Assembly: GCA_019096155.1 (NCBI GenBank) | Contig: JAHCVI010000002.1 | Coordinates: 3,534,001 to 3,598,000, forward strand | Reading direction: 5' to 3' | DNA length: 64,000 nt | Source of the DNA: Staphylotrichum longicolle | Lineage: Eukaryota > Ascomycota > Sordariomycetes > Sordariales > Chaetomiaceae | Shown here: piece after piece, positions 32,009 through 42,821 of the stretch | How positions within the stretch are numbered: position 1 is the first letter of the stretch | Layout of the letters: each line of letters opens with the position of its first letter | The notes under the pieces: generated by a model | The model's database searches: none | What the model was told of the DNA's origin: nothing | Seen by the model: only the letters and a program-made list of their open reading frames with translations | Made by a program: the position numbers and the translations under genes

Positions 32009-33600
32009 CTATTTCCTCTGGCCGTAGGCCTTGGTGGCGTAGTCGCCGTTGTGGACAATCAGATCCTCCGGGCGGTAGTCAAACTTGCCCGACAGGTAGC
32101 TCTCGATGATGCTCTTGGTGCCCTCGGCGTAGCGCTTCTGGGCGTCGAGCGAGGTGCCCGAGACGTGGGGCACCATGGCGTTGCCGCCGCCGAAGGGGTT
32201 CTTGGCGGTGCGCAGGGGGTGGTCGGCCGGGGCGGGCTGGGGGAACCAGACGTCGCCGCCGTAGCCGCGGAGGTGGCCCGACTTGAGGGCCTCGGCAACG
32301 TCCTCCTTGACGACGATGGCGCCGCGGGCCGTGTTGACAAGCCAGCTGCCGGGCTTCATCTTGGCGATCAGGTCCTTGTTGAAGAGGCCGCGCGTCTTCT
32401 CGTGCAGCGGGCAGTTGATGGTGACCACGTCGCACTGGGCGAGCATCTCCTCGAGGCTCTCGACGCGGCGGCAGCCAATCTCCTTCTCCTTCTCGGCCGA
32501 CAGGGGCTGGTAGTCGTAGTAGAGGAGCTCCTTGCAGTCAAAGGGCTTGAGGCGGCGCAGGACGCGCTCGCCGATGCGGCCGACGGCGACGGTGCCGACG
32601 ACCTTGCCCTCGAGGTCGAACTCGTTCTTGGCGGCCTCGGCCACGTCCCAGCGGCCCTGCTCAATCATCTCGTGGGCGGGAACAAAGTTGCGGACCAGGA
32701 CGAGGATGGTCATGAGGACGTGCTCGGCGACCGAGACGACGTTGGAGCCCGTCACCTCGGCGACGGTGATGCCGCCGTTGGTCTTGTTGGCAGCATTGAG
32801 GTCGACGTGGTCGGAGCCAATGCCGGCGGTGACGGCGAGCTTGAGCTTCTTGGCCTTGGCCAGGCGCTCAGCGGTGAGGTAGCCGGGGTGGAAGCTGTGG
32901 GGTGCGTGCCGCCGTCAGTTTTACTCCCTACATCACAATTCAAGCCAAAGCGGGAGAGCTTACGGGGTGGTGATGATGATCTCGGCATCGACGAGCTCCT
33001 TGTCAAAAGTCGAGTTCTCGCCCTCCTTGTCCGAGGTGGTCACCAGGGTGTGGCCCTGGTCCTCGAGCCACTTGCGCAGGCCGAGCTCATTCTCGGTGGT
33101 TCCGAGGAGACCGGGCACCTGTTCCGTCGTCGTGTCAGCCCTGGGTCCTGCTTTCCGGTGTGTCTGCCCGTGTGCTGCTGTGTCGTGCCGTGCCGACCTC
33201 CGGGTCTGCCAAGACGGCCCCCCTTTTCGGGAGGGGGGGTTTGACATCCCCACTTCCCCGAAGTCTCCGAGCCAGCCCTGCCGTCACTGCAACCGTGACG
33301 CAAGGGACATTGCACGATACCCCGCATTCCATTCCAACCTCGAGTGAGAAGGGAAGGTGGAGTCTTTCTTACCTGCTCGGCGTGGACGCCGCCATCGTAC
33401 AGAACAGCAAGAACCTTGACCTTTTCGCGCCGTGTTGTTAGCAAACGAGTTGAAAGTAGTGGGCCGAATTTGGAGGCCCGGAACGTGGCTCCACCCGGGA
33501 AGCTTGGGGGACGGGCGCGGGTGTGGAGAGCTGCCCGCCAGGGGCAGGAGCGGGAGGCCGAGGCCACAAAGGAAGGGGCTCGAGAAGAGAAGAGAGACAT
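32009..33600 (-). CDS. FDH1: NAD-dependent formate dehydrogenase with N-terminal presequence (3 exons)
   Basis: Oxidises formate to CO2 with NAD+. Exons on the minus strand: 33373-33600, 32964-33118 and 32009-32894; introns of 254 nt and 69 nt, both with GTAAG donors. Splicing gives [33 protein letters not shown] and [17 protein letters not shown], matching fungal FDH. Visible: substrate/NAD elements [14 protein letters not shown], Rossmann motif [37 protein letters not shown] and the catalytic His region [14 protein letters not shown]. Residues 1-60 are Arg/Ser/Ala-rich and acid-free ([20 protein letters not shown]...), which suggests mitochondrial import; the Neurospora enzyme as I know it starts directly at [12 protein letters not shown]. 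An alternative ATG lies at 33621. 422 residues. Confidence 0.94.
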
Positions 33601-35608
33601 GGGGCGAGCAGTAAGTACCATTGTGACGAGTTTATGAGTCTCTCAAGAAGGCCTGAGAGAAGAAGCGAGTCGACGGTAGAGTCGGCGGAATCGCGAGACT
33701 TTATAGAGTGCTCGCTCGGGTAGATGACGCAGGCGGTACGAGCGTCTCTAGTTTCCTCTTGGGACGGGATGGATGCAAGGGGAGCTCGGATGAAAGTGCG
33801 ATGCACAGGGGTGGATGAATGGAAGGAGATATAGAACGAAGAGAACAAAGGCAAGAGAGATCGGACGACCAGCAGAGTGCAAGTTCGGGGATATTTATGT
33901 GCTCCCTCGATCTGTCCCTCGCTCCTTCCTCCTCTCTCACTCCCCCTCTGCCCGGCCTCCCGTGTATGGAATCCGTTCCTCCCATCCGGCAGTCATCTGC
34001 GTACTACTGGTCCACCTGAGGAGGTGGTTCGGAGAGTGAGACAGGCTGGAGTCGTGGGATGCCGACAGGCCAGGGGTCCACGAGAGAGCGGGTGAGCTAG
34101 TCCCCCTCGGGTTGCCCTTCGATTCGTGCAGCCCACCACGGTGCTCACTTGGGATTCGCCAATTGCCCTTCCCAGACCCCTCGCTCACTTGTCTTGCCAT
34201 GCGCTGCACCGACGATCCATGACATGGAAACGGGGTCTTTGACCTCTTGAACGGGACACGGTGTGCAGCGGATGAGGGGGCAAGGGGGTAAGCTGTGGTT
34301 GTAATGCAGTGTGGCTCTCCAATGGCCCTCCAATGGCCGATTCTAAACGGGCAGCCCGACGTTGCTCAGCAGATCGAAGGGTGGTTTAGCCGGCAGCACG
34401 CAGGCGACTTTGGGTGTGGCAGGAGACACTGCGTGGACAGGGAAAGACACCTTGAGGGGTGCCTAACTAAGGTCGGTACGTATTCACGCAGTATCTCCGA
34501 GCCCTCGTTTCCTCTAGGTCCAGACTGGCTCGACTGCCTCGACCGATCTGGTTAACCCCTCCCATACCCCTACCCCTCACGCGGGAAGCCCAAACAGCTT
34601 GCAGTCGGCTCAATGATCCCAGGGCGTTTGCCGCTCGGTACTTCTTGTGTGCGTCCCGGATGGTTCGTTCCTGAGATGGACATGGGGCGGTTGTATCTCG
34701 GTGATGGCTCGGCATGGGCTCTCGGCCCCCCTCCTGAGTGCGCTCCCTTGCCCCGCTGTGGGTTTCTGGTGTCTTTTGGATGGCTCGCTGCTCTGAGCGG
34801 GGTAATGTACAATGCAGCTGCAGTCAACTGCAGCTCTCCCAACGTCGCGAGTGTTCTGGATCGCGGACCACTGCGGCTGCGTTCTTGGCCGCAAGTGTCG
34901 ACGGCCAGCAGGAAGCAGCCCTCGTGAGGATCATGACCCTAGAGTTGCAGTGTCAACAACAATCACACTCGACAGATAATCAGCTCATCTCTCCCGCCAG
35001 CCCTCGCGCATTCGCGCTCTCCTCGTCTGAAGCATCTCGAGTCAAACACTCAACTCCGCTTGAACAGCAACACCCCGAAGTTGGCCGGCCGGGCAGAAAC
35101 GGATCAAGATCGCCAACTTTGACTCCCAGCATCGGCTCCATCTCTCCGAGACTCATCGCCATCCCGTCAATCCGTCAACCTGTTACACAACCCCGAGCAA
35201 CGCCGAGTTCCAGAGAAGGGAAGGACCCGGCGGGCTGGGCAGAAGAGAGTAGAACTCACATTAACATCTATCAAACACCGTCTGTCTACCTGTAGGGATG
35301 GCGCCTGAAGACTGTAGACAGTAGAAAACCCGACAACGCGCGCTCCGTGTCTATGTTCATGCAGTCATAGCTCTGCCCCTAACGTCTCCTAACCCAGTTC
35401 CGTCACCCATGTGTTCTGTACGGTGTAAACAAACCAGTCCAATCCCGTCAAGGCAAAAAGAAAAAGGGGCATGGCGCATGGACGTATACAAGAAACCAAC
35501 TCCAACAACCCCAGTCACACATTCCCTTCCCCGGTTGCAACCCCTTCCTCAATCATCAACCCCAGCAGCCCTCTCTCTGCCTCCCTACCCCCAAATCTGC
35601 CCGGCGAG
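33601..35608. promoter_or_regulatory. 2-kb region upstream of formate dehydrogenase
   Basis: The longest gene-free stretch in the window. The first ~300 bp on the minus strand are C/T-rich and probably leader. Open frames such as 34738-35295 (+) show no recognisable protein features. A perfect 20-bp inverted repeat lies at 34816-34835. FDH genes are commonly strongly regulated by carbon source (established for methylotrophs), so a large control region is plausible, but I recognise no specific site. Confidence 0.45.
34816..34835. repeat. Inverted repeat AGCTGCAGT-CA-ACTGCAGCT
   Basis: Perfect 9-bp arms with a 2-nt spacer, 1.2 kb upstream of the FDH start. Candidate binding site or hairpin; function unknown. 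Confidence 0.75.
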
Positions 35609-38600
35609 TCACAAGCTGTACGGCGGCGGCGGCAGCTCCTGCGTGCCAGCCCTCCCAGCACTCCCGCTCGGCGCAGGACCAGGACCAGGAGCAGCAGCAG
35701 GAGCAGCAGCAGTGGCTGAGCTCAACCACCCCGCCGCCTTGGCCATCATCTTGGGAAAGTACTGGTGAATAAACGACTCCCTGCTTCCACGTCAGCTCTC
35801 ATGTCCCTTCAACTCTCTCCCTTGACGAAAAGGAGGTAAAAGAGAAATACTCACGTGTAATAACTGTGCTCACTCCCATGCACCCCCACCAAGTTATGCG
35901 CCAGCTCGTGCGCCACCACCACCCACCACCACACCACCGCCTCGACCCTCCCCTCCCCGCCCGCGTCTCTCGCTCCCCCATGCAGCTGCTCCCAAAACCG
36001 CAGGTTACAGAAAACGCTCCCGCCCTGATTGAACGCGATCGTCCCGCCCTTCTCGTCCCAGAAGATGTGCAGCACCCTCTCGCTCAGTCCGTACACGGCG
36101 CCCACGTCCCTCAGCACGCTCTCGAACCGCGCGATGCCCTCCACGCGGGACGCGACGAACGCGCCGTGGTCGACCGAGATGTCCTTGGCCAGGAACACGC
36201 GCATGCCGCGGGGGGCCTCGGCGGCAAAGACGATGTTTTGCGCGGGCGTGGCGTCGCAGTAGCTGGTTTGTTCCTTCACCTCGGTCTGGTGCGGCGGGGC
36301 GAAGAGCGTGGACGAGTCGTGCGCGCGGGTGGACTTGATGGCGTTGAGCAGGTTCTGCTGGACGGTGGCGGGGGACGTGACGCGGGAGTCGTCGTTGGGT
36401 TTGCCGGTGGTTGTGGTGCCGGTGGCGGTGGCGGTGTGGTCGTTGCCGGGAGGAGGAGGTGGTGGGGGGAGGAATTTGTCCAGTTCGGATTGGGAGGGAG
36501 TGGGATTGGTAGCGGAGGAGGAGGACTCGTCGCCCGTGTCGAAGCCGAAGCGACGGGAGAGGGTTGAGAAGAGGCCTCCGGTCTTTTTGGGTGGTTGGTG
36601 CTGCGGGGGAGGGAGGGCGGCGGTGCCGGGTTCCGGGGAGTCGTCGAAGCTGCCAGGCATCCGGTCCCGGGTTCGCTCTGGGGTCAGGGCGGTCTGCTCG
36701 CGGGTCTCCGCCGCCGCTGCCCATTCCTTCTCCCGCTCCTGGATCTTTTTCTGCTCCGCCTCGAGCGCTTTCCGTCGTTCCTCTTCGACAAGTCGGGCCT
36801 CGGCCGCCTTGGCCCGCAGGATACGGTCGACGTTGTAGCCGCGGGCCCGCAGGTCGAGCAGACCGAGCTTCAGGAAGGGTTCAAAGAAGAAGTAGGCGTG
36901 CTGGTTGGGGCGGTTTAGCAGGAGCTGGCAAATGGCTTGGCCGACTTGGTACATGTCGGGCTTGTCCTCGGCTGCCACATACAGCATCCATCCGCTGGCG
37001 GTATTGGAGCTGGCGGCTGACCGCTTTTCGTGATGCGACTTGGCGTGCCCTCTAAGCGATCGCCGCAGGCCTAGCGAGGTGACCGACGACACTTGCAAGT
37101 TCTTCTCGAGCCATCGGGTGTCGTGTTTGATCGCATCCCGCTTGTCCTTGGAGTACTCGTGCAGGAAGAGCTTGGAGCGCTCCAACACGTGCTTCCGTAG
37201 CCACTCGGCGCCGTCCTGGTTTCGCGTGCGTTGGCCTACCCACAGATCCTCTTTCACTCTGCTCCCCAACGTGGCAGAACCGAGGGCCATGTAGAAGGAC
37301 TCGAGGTAGTCGTCCTCCGGAGCGCAGAGCAGCGCTTCTTTGAACAGACGATAACTGATGTAGTCATCGAGAATGACAACGTTTTCGGCGGTGGCAAGCT
37401 GGTAATGCTTGATCGGCGCCTCGTCCTCGTCGAGCGACTCAGACTCTTTGCTTTTCCCAGAAGTCAACTCCCGGAACCCAAGCAGCCATGCCGATGTCTT
37501 CATCTTCCTGAAGAGCTCCTTATCCCTCTTGAGCGTCGCAAAGTCTTCAGCGATAGACTTGATGAGGTTGAGATACTTGTCCGGGCTCTGCAGGATGCTC
37601 AGCAGCCGTGCCGGCTCGCTACAGGCCATCTGGGCGATCTCGTGCTTCGTGGGCTCACTCTTCGCACCGCATTTGAACAAGAAAGTGTTGGCGTCAGCAC
37701 CAAAGTCGACAAAGTCAAAGATGTCCTTGTAAGTCGACGAGCTGCCCAGGTAACAATGAGGAGGTCGGATGTGCACCAGTGTCGAATCAGACTTGTCGTC
37801 GACGCCTGGCCGGCGATCCTTCTGTCTCGTCACTGGGACGATCGCAGCATCTCTCAGCCGGACCAGATTGTTGTGGCCCAAATCCCCGAGTCGAGTAGTG
37901 AAATACTCAAACAGGGTGATCGCCATGCTGCGATCCTGCGGCGGCTTGGCGACCAGCCTCTCCACGCAACCGGTGATGGGAGGGTCGCGGGCAACGCCGA
38001 ACTTGAGAGCGTGTTGGTGAAGGTCCCGCCTGAGGATGTTGTACCCGAGGACGGCGGCCCTCTCGTTTGTGTAGCAGGCCGATGGCTGAACCAGTTGCTT
38101 TTCCTTCCCTTCGATTGGCAGGATACACTTGTCAGTGCCCGCCAAATCGAACGCTGTATATCCGTTGAGGTGGTGGTTTGCCACAAAGTAGGACATGGCG
38201 TTCGTGCGAAGACTCTCGTCTGCGGAAGCCATCATGTTGACAAGGTCTGGCACCGTTGGGTACGGACGCAGCCCAAGCCCGTAGAGAAACCGAGCCTCAG
38301 CGCTGGTGTTTCTGAAGCTGCCTGGCGGGCCCGGCCATTGCAAGATGGGCAGCCCCAAAGTTCGGAGTGAGTCCTTCGGCTCATAGAGCTCCGAAACCTT
38401 GTACAGACGTGCTGTACCCTTGGTGGGCTCCATACCGCGCGGGCCAGCCTCAGCAGGGCAGAGGGGTGATTCTCGGAGCTTCTTCATGTCGGCCGCAGGG
38501 ATGTCGTCCTTCACCGATGTGAGATACTTGATCAACTCCATATGGCTCCATTTAGCGTGTACACCATCGCCTGCAGACGGGGACGGACTCAATAGACGGG

Positions 38601-41028
38601 TGAAGATGGTTTCCAAGTCGACAGTTTTTCTGACACCGAGAGCAGTCAGGAACTTGTCCTTCAGATTTGCGCAGCCCTCGAGGGTCGGCAGATCATCAAA
38701 CAGCTTGACCGACGGAAAGAAGGATTCACCAGGCTTCTTCATGCCCGCCTTGGTTGGCATAACGGTGGTGTTCTGGAGCGCCGACACAACGGAAGCTTTG
38801 GAGCTTGGGCTCAGGTTGTCCCAGTTCTTGGAGAGAACGGTGAGAACCTGGTGGGCGAACTTGTCCGACTTGGCAAGATTCTGCTCATCGGCTTTGCTCG
38901 AGGCAGTATCAATCAAAAACCGGAGCCACGGAACAATCCCCAGAGGCTCCCAGCCCAGAGCCTGCAGCCGGGCCTCGGGGATGTTCGCCGTGAACGCGAT
39001 GGGCAGGGTGGTGGGCGGGATCGGGAGCGTCGCAGGGATCTTGTTGTTGAGATAGTTCTTGACAGTCCCTAGGGCAATGATATCGCCCGAGTCGCCGCCC
39101 TCAGTGATGGTCGCGACCGCAACATCCAACAGCCGCTGGACGTCGGGCCGGCCAAGCTCTCCGTCAAACGCGCCTTTTGTGACCCACTGGAGGAAGTGAT
39201 TGAGCTGGTCCTTGTCAAGCGCCTTCGCCCCCAGCTCCTGGCAGATGTCATCCACGGTGATGTCCTTGATCAACCCAAAGTCAATCAACTTTTTGATGAA
39301 GGAAGCCTCTTTCATCTCCTTAAGAACCACGGGGATGCCTCCAACAAACTGGGCGATTTCGTCAGACGAGGTGCGGACCTTGGCCGTTGATAAGACTCCC
39401 CGCGAGGAAAAGACCTCGATGGATGGGCGTTTGTAGGCCGTCCAGAATGCCTCTTCGATGATCTGTGCCACCTGGGCGCTGGGCGTCGAGTCTTGAAATG
39501 AATATGTCTTCAAGATGTGGAGGGCTTCTGGTATGCATTTCTGCACATCAGCGGGCGATACCGCAGACCCCTTCCGTCCGCTGGCCTCGGCCATTCTCCT
39601 GAGTTTGTCATTCAAGCTCGCCATTTCGTCTATGAATCCAAGCCGGGACATGATACCCGCAGCGCGCAGCATCTCCATGTTCCAGGACCGCACCCAGCGG
39701 GCGTTCAGATCAATGGCCTCGCGTTCGACCGTGGGAATGACCGAGGGCGCAGAGATGTGCATTCCAGCACCGGTGGTCTGCGTGGTCGGGAAACCGATGA
39801 AGATGCGCCCGCCCGGCTTCTTGTTGGGGAGAACGGAGGCAAATACGTCAGCAATCTTCGAAGCCTGACTTGACGAGGCTTCTTCTGACGCCAGGGTCTC
39901 ATCGTACGACGAGGTCAAAATAGAAATCTTGGTCGTCTTCGGTGGGGGCTTCTTGGTGGCGCGTTCAAGTTCCGCGGCAAAGGAGGAAGAGACACGGGTA
40001 GCTAGCTGCGCAGAGGTTACTCGGAGGAAGATGACCGAGGTTGACGTCGCCGTAAGATCCTCTGCTATTGTTTCTTGGATCGCCTTCTCCTCCTTGGCTG
40101 CTTTGGCTCGGGGTCCCGAATGCGAAGAGCCCGAAGTGAGTCTCGAAAAGAAGCTCTTCAGGGACGGCAGCTCGGAGCTATAGTATGACTCGCTGGACTT
40201 GGTGGTAGAAGCTGCGGCCTGCGGCTTCCAACCGATGACACTCATGAATTTAGCATCTATCTGGGTGCTGGTGCGGTCTGCAGTGGTAAGCTTCATGAGC
40301 CCATCCTTGGTCCTCGCCTCCAGGTCTCGCGGGATGTCTATGCTCATGCTGGGTGATGACTTCTTATGCAGTTCCAGTATCTTCCAGTCGTCTATCCAAA
40401 ACTCGATGTTCTGTAGGGCAACAAACGTCAAGCTGGTCGCGAGGAACTGGCTGACAGAGAGCAGGTTCGGAAGAGGCGTCGTTGTGCTCCTGTAATCAAG
40501 GACAAAGGCGGTATCCGGGCTTCCCTCGCCGGGTGGGAGCGTCACTTTCCTCGTAAAAAGCGCGTTCTGCTTCCAATAAAACGCCATGGCCTCGTTCCCG
40601 GAACTGACGAATGGCTCCTCACAGTCGGCGAAGACGCTGTAGAAGCCAACACCAAACGCGCCGATTTTGGTCTCGTCAGGGTTGCCCTCAGCAATCTTCT
40701 TTAACCTCGCCCAGTCCGTCTTGGTGAAGGGTTGTCCGTTGTTCTGCACGACGAGCCGCCTCAGGGTGTGGTGAGAGATGGCGTGCTTGATGAGCTCGGA
40801 CTGGTTTGTGGTTGCCGGGAGCGGAACATGCGTCGATGGCAGTGTCTCCCATTTGACTTTGACCGTTGTGGCTTGGGCGTCGGCGGCATTCTGTATGAGC
40901 TCTCTCAAAGTTGTCCACTCTCCCGAGTACCGGGCGAGCACCTTGTCGATGAGCGCCCGGGTGTCGACTGTCACCGCCTCCTCGTCCTCGCCGCTCAGAG
41001 CAGCAGCGCGCAAGCGCGCATAGTCCAT
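35609..41028 (-). CDS. Giant Hsp90-like ATPase / DUF3684 protein with C-terminal HExxH motif (2 exons)
   Basis: 1781 residues; exons 35855-41028 and 35609-35780 on the minus strand, with a 74-nt intron (GTGAGT donor). The N-terminus is a GHKL/Hsp90-type ATP-binding fold, as in sacsin repeats: LRELIQNAADAQ (residues 41-52, the Asn/Asp pair for Mg-ATP), VVQNNGQPF (93-101) and KIGAFGVGFYSVF (121-133), nearly identical to the Hsp90 glycine-rich lid motif. A long conserved middle fits what I know as DUF3684. Then come a Glu/Arg coiled coil (EEERRKALEAEQKK), a Pro/Ser-rich linker and a C-terminal block with VVAHELAHNLVGVHGSEHSY, an HExxHxxxxxH pattern seen in zinc peptidases. The protein ends in ELPPPPYSL. 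Function is not established; chaperone-like or quality-control roles are inference. Confidence 0.88.
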
Positions 41029-41624
41029 GGTTATTAGATCGGTGAGACAAGGCGCAAACTGAGGACGGTGTCGATGCTCAGAAGGACGGGAATGAGGAGA
41101 TGGGGTATCCGTGGGAATCGCGGGGTGCGGGTGTTTCGGATTCTCGACGGTCGCAGACGGTCGGTCAGTGAGCCATTCGGTATTTGAAATGTGGCCGAAA
41201 TGTTTGGTATTTAGATATTCGGACCTTAGCGTCTCCCAGCTTTTTCTGGACAGAAGAGGTGCAGAAACGCGAAGTAGTTTCGGAAGGTTCGAGATGTCGC
41301 CTCGTGGGGTCAGAGCCGAGAACCCTGAGGGTTAGGCTGCAGTTCCATGCCGTTGACACGCCCCCGACGTTGAATGCAACCCCAGCATCCCTGTCGCATC
41401 AGCCCTGAGTTAGGGGCAACAGCGAATCAGATGCTGTGATCCGTTCAGCTCATGGCGAGGCTGAGTCCAGAAACATATGCAGGCAGCGCATCAACACCGT
41501 CATGTCAATCAAGTTTTGAGAAATTTAACTGAGTACGTATCCTGTATTTGTTCATCTGCACCCATGCCAATCTCATACAAGGCCGATAACTACTAACGGA
41601 GCGCCGAAGATGCCTGCTCGCCCT
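41029..41624. promoter_or_regulatory. Upstream region of the Hsp90-like ATPase gene / MMTAG2 3' flank
   Basis: 596 bp, no gene seen. It includes the palindrome AACCCT-G-AGGGTT at 41321-41333, two inverted telobox half-motifs. Confidence 0.45.
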
Positions 41625-42410
41625 TCACCTTGCAGCGTCTGGGCCACGCTGCCTTGTCCTGCTCCTGCTCCTGCTCCTGTTCCGCCGTCTCTCTTGGTCC
41701 CTTACTTTCCCTCCTCTCTCCCGGCTCCGACTCCGGCTGCGGCTCCTCGCATGCCGTCTTTTATACCCCCGGTCACGGCTGCGGCTACGATCGCGATCCT
41801 CGTCTCGCCGCCTTTCTGGGCTGCGGCTTCTCCTCCTCCGCTGGTGGCTATCCTTCGGCCCTTCCTCCAGGCCATCTCGCCGCCTCTGTCTACTCCGACT
41901 GTGATCCCGATGTCTGTCGTGGTCGCGGTCTCTGCTTCTATGCATCCTCCTGTGTCGGCGATCTGAATCTCGGTGACGGTCTGCGTCTCTGTGCCTTTCC
42001 CTCCGTGACTCTGCCGGCCGTATTTTCTTCGCCTCTTTGTCGTCCTTAGCCTCATGGCTTGGCATCTTTGACCCTTCAACTTCCACTGCATTGGCTCCGG
42101 TTGCATCGCGCGGTTTAATTGGCAAGCCCAAAGCTTTCGCTATCGCATCCTCCTCGGCTTCCTTGATCTTTCGAATCTCTTCACGGCGCTCACGGGCAGC
42201 CCTCTCCTCCTCGGTCTCGTTCGAATCGGCCGCGGTCGCGTCTGCCTTGGCGTACCAGTTCAGGTCGCGCCCTTTCGCCCAACGCCCTACAGGCGCCTTG
42301 AGACTGTGGCCCAGATAATTCTCGCGGTATTGAGATGTGGCGACATCGTCCCAGCTGAAGTTGACGCCGCCGCGGGAGCCTGTTTTGCGGACGGTCGAGA
42401 GAAGGTCCAT
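41625..42410 (-). CDS. MMTAG2-domain RS-rich nuclear protein
   Basis: 261-residue intronless protein. The N-terminal ~90 residues match the MMtag (multiple myeloma tumour-associated protein 2, 'kinase phosphorylation') domain: GGVNFSWDDVATSQYRENYL, then GHSLKAPVGRWAKGRDLNWY. A Glu/Arg-rich helix (EERAARERREEIRKIKEAEE) and ALGLPIKP follow. The rest is an Arg/Ser/Asp/His-rich RS-like tail (SRDRDHDRHRDHSRSRQRR), typical of nuclear-speckle or splicing-linked proteins. Molecular role is unknown; splicing association is inferred from composition only. Divergent from MED6 with a 411-bp shared region. Confidence 0.88.
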   Translation of the reverse strand: MDLLSTVRKTGSRGGVNFSWDDVATSQYRENYLGHSLKAPVGRWAKGRDLNWYAKADATAADSNETEEERAARERREEIRKIKEAEEDAIAKALGLPIKPRDATGANAVEVEGSKMPSHEAKDDKEAKKIRPAESRRERHRDADRHRDSDRRHRRMHRSRDRDHDRHRDHSRSRQRRRDGLEEGPKDSHQRRRRSRSPERRRDEDRDRSRSRDRGYKRRHARSRSRSRSRERGGKVRDQERRRNRSRSRSRTRQRGPDAAR

Positions 42411-42821
42411 GGCAGCCTAAAACTGCTGTGATAAAATCGTGAGGGCGGCAGGCGCAGACAGTGATTGCGACAACGTTGGTGGCGGAACTGTGATGAAGCG
42501 ACAGAGTTGGATGCGAGTACTTAGGGTAGGTAGCTAAGCGTGCTAAGGTACAGTCGTTGAGAGAGACCCGAGTTTAGCAGCCCGAGTCGAAACCTGGCCG
42601 AGTGCTGGCTGCACTGCCAAGCATTGCCCCACACTCCACCCAAAGCCGTGTGGGTCCCGTCTTCAATGTCGGGGCCCATTCTCAGCCCGCTTCCATGCGT
42701 TGCTTTCCATTTGGAGCTCTGAACAAGGCATTTGCGCCAACCAGCCCGAGACAGCTTGCCAAACCGCCCAAAGTTCTCCGCATCTACACATTTCACGCCA
42801 TAATCTCGACTGAGAGCTACA
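42411..42821. promoter_or_regulatory. Divergent upstream region between the MMTAG2 gene and MED6
   Basis: 411 bp shared 5' region between two nuclear-protein genes. No distinct motif recognised. Confidence 0.45.

Noticed and set aside
34738..35295. 185-codon open frame in the FDH upstream region
   Set aside because: No recognisable motif, domain, signal or intron structure; composition is unremarkable. Left as a possibility only within the FDH upstream finding.
28874..35608. Secondary-metabolite or catabolic gene cluster around the permease, FDH and dehydrogenase genes
   Set aside because: No synthase, P450 set or pathway transcription factor is nearby; the neighbours are unrelated housekeeping genes.
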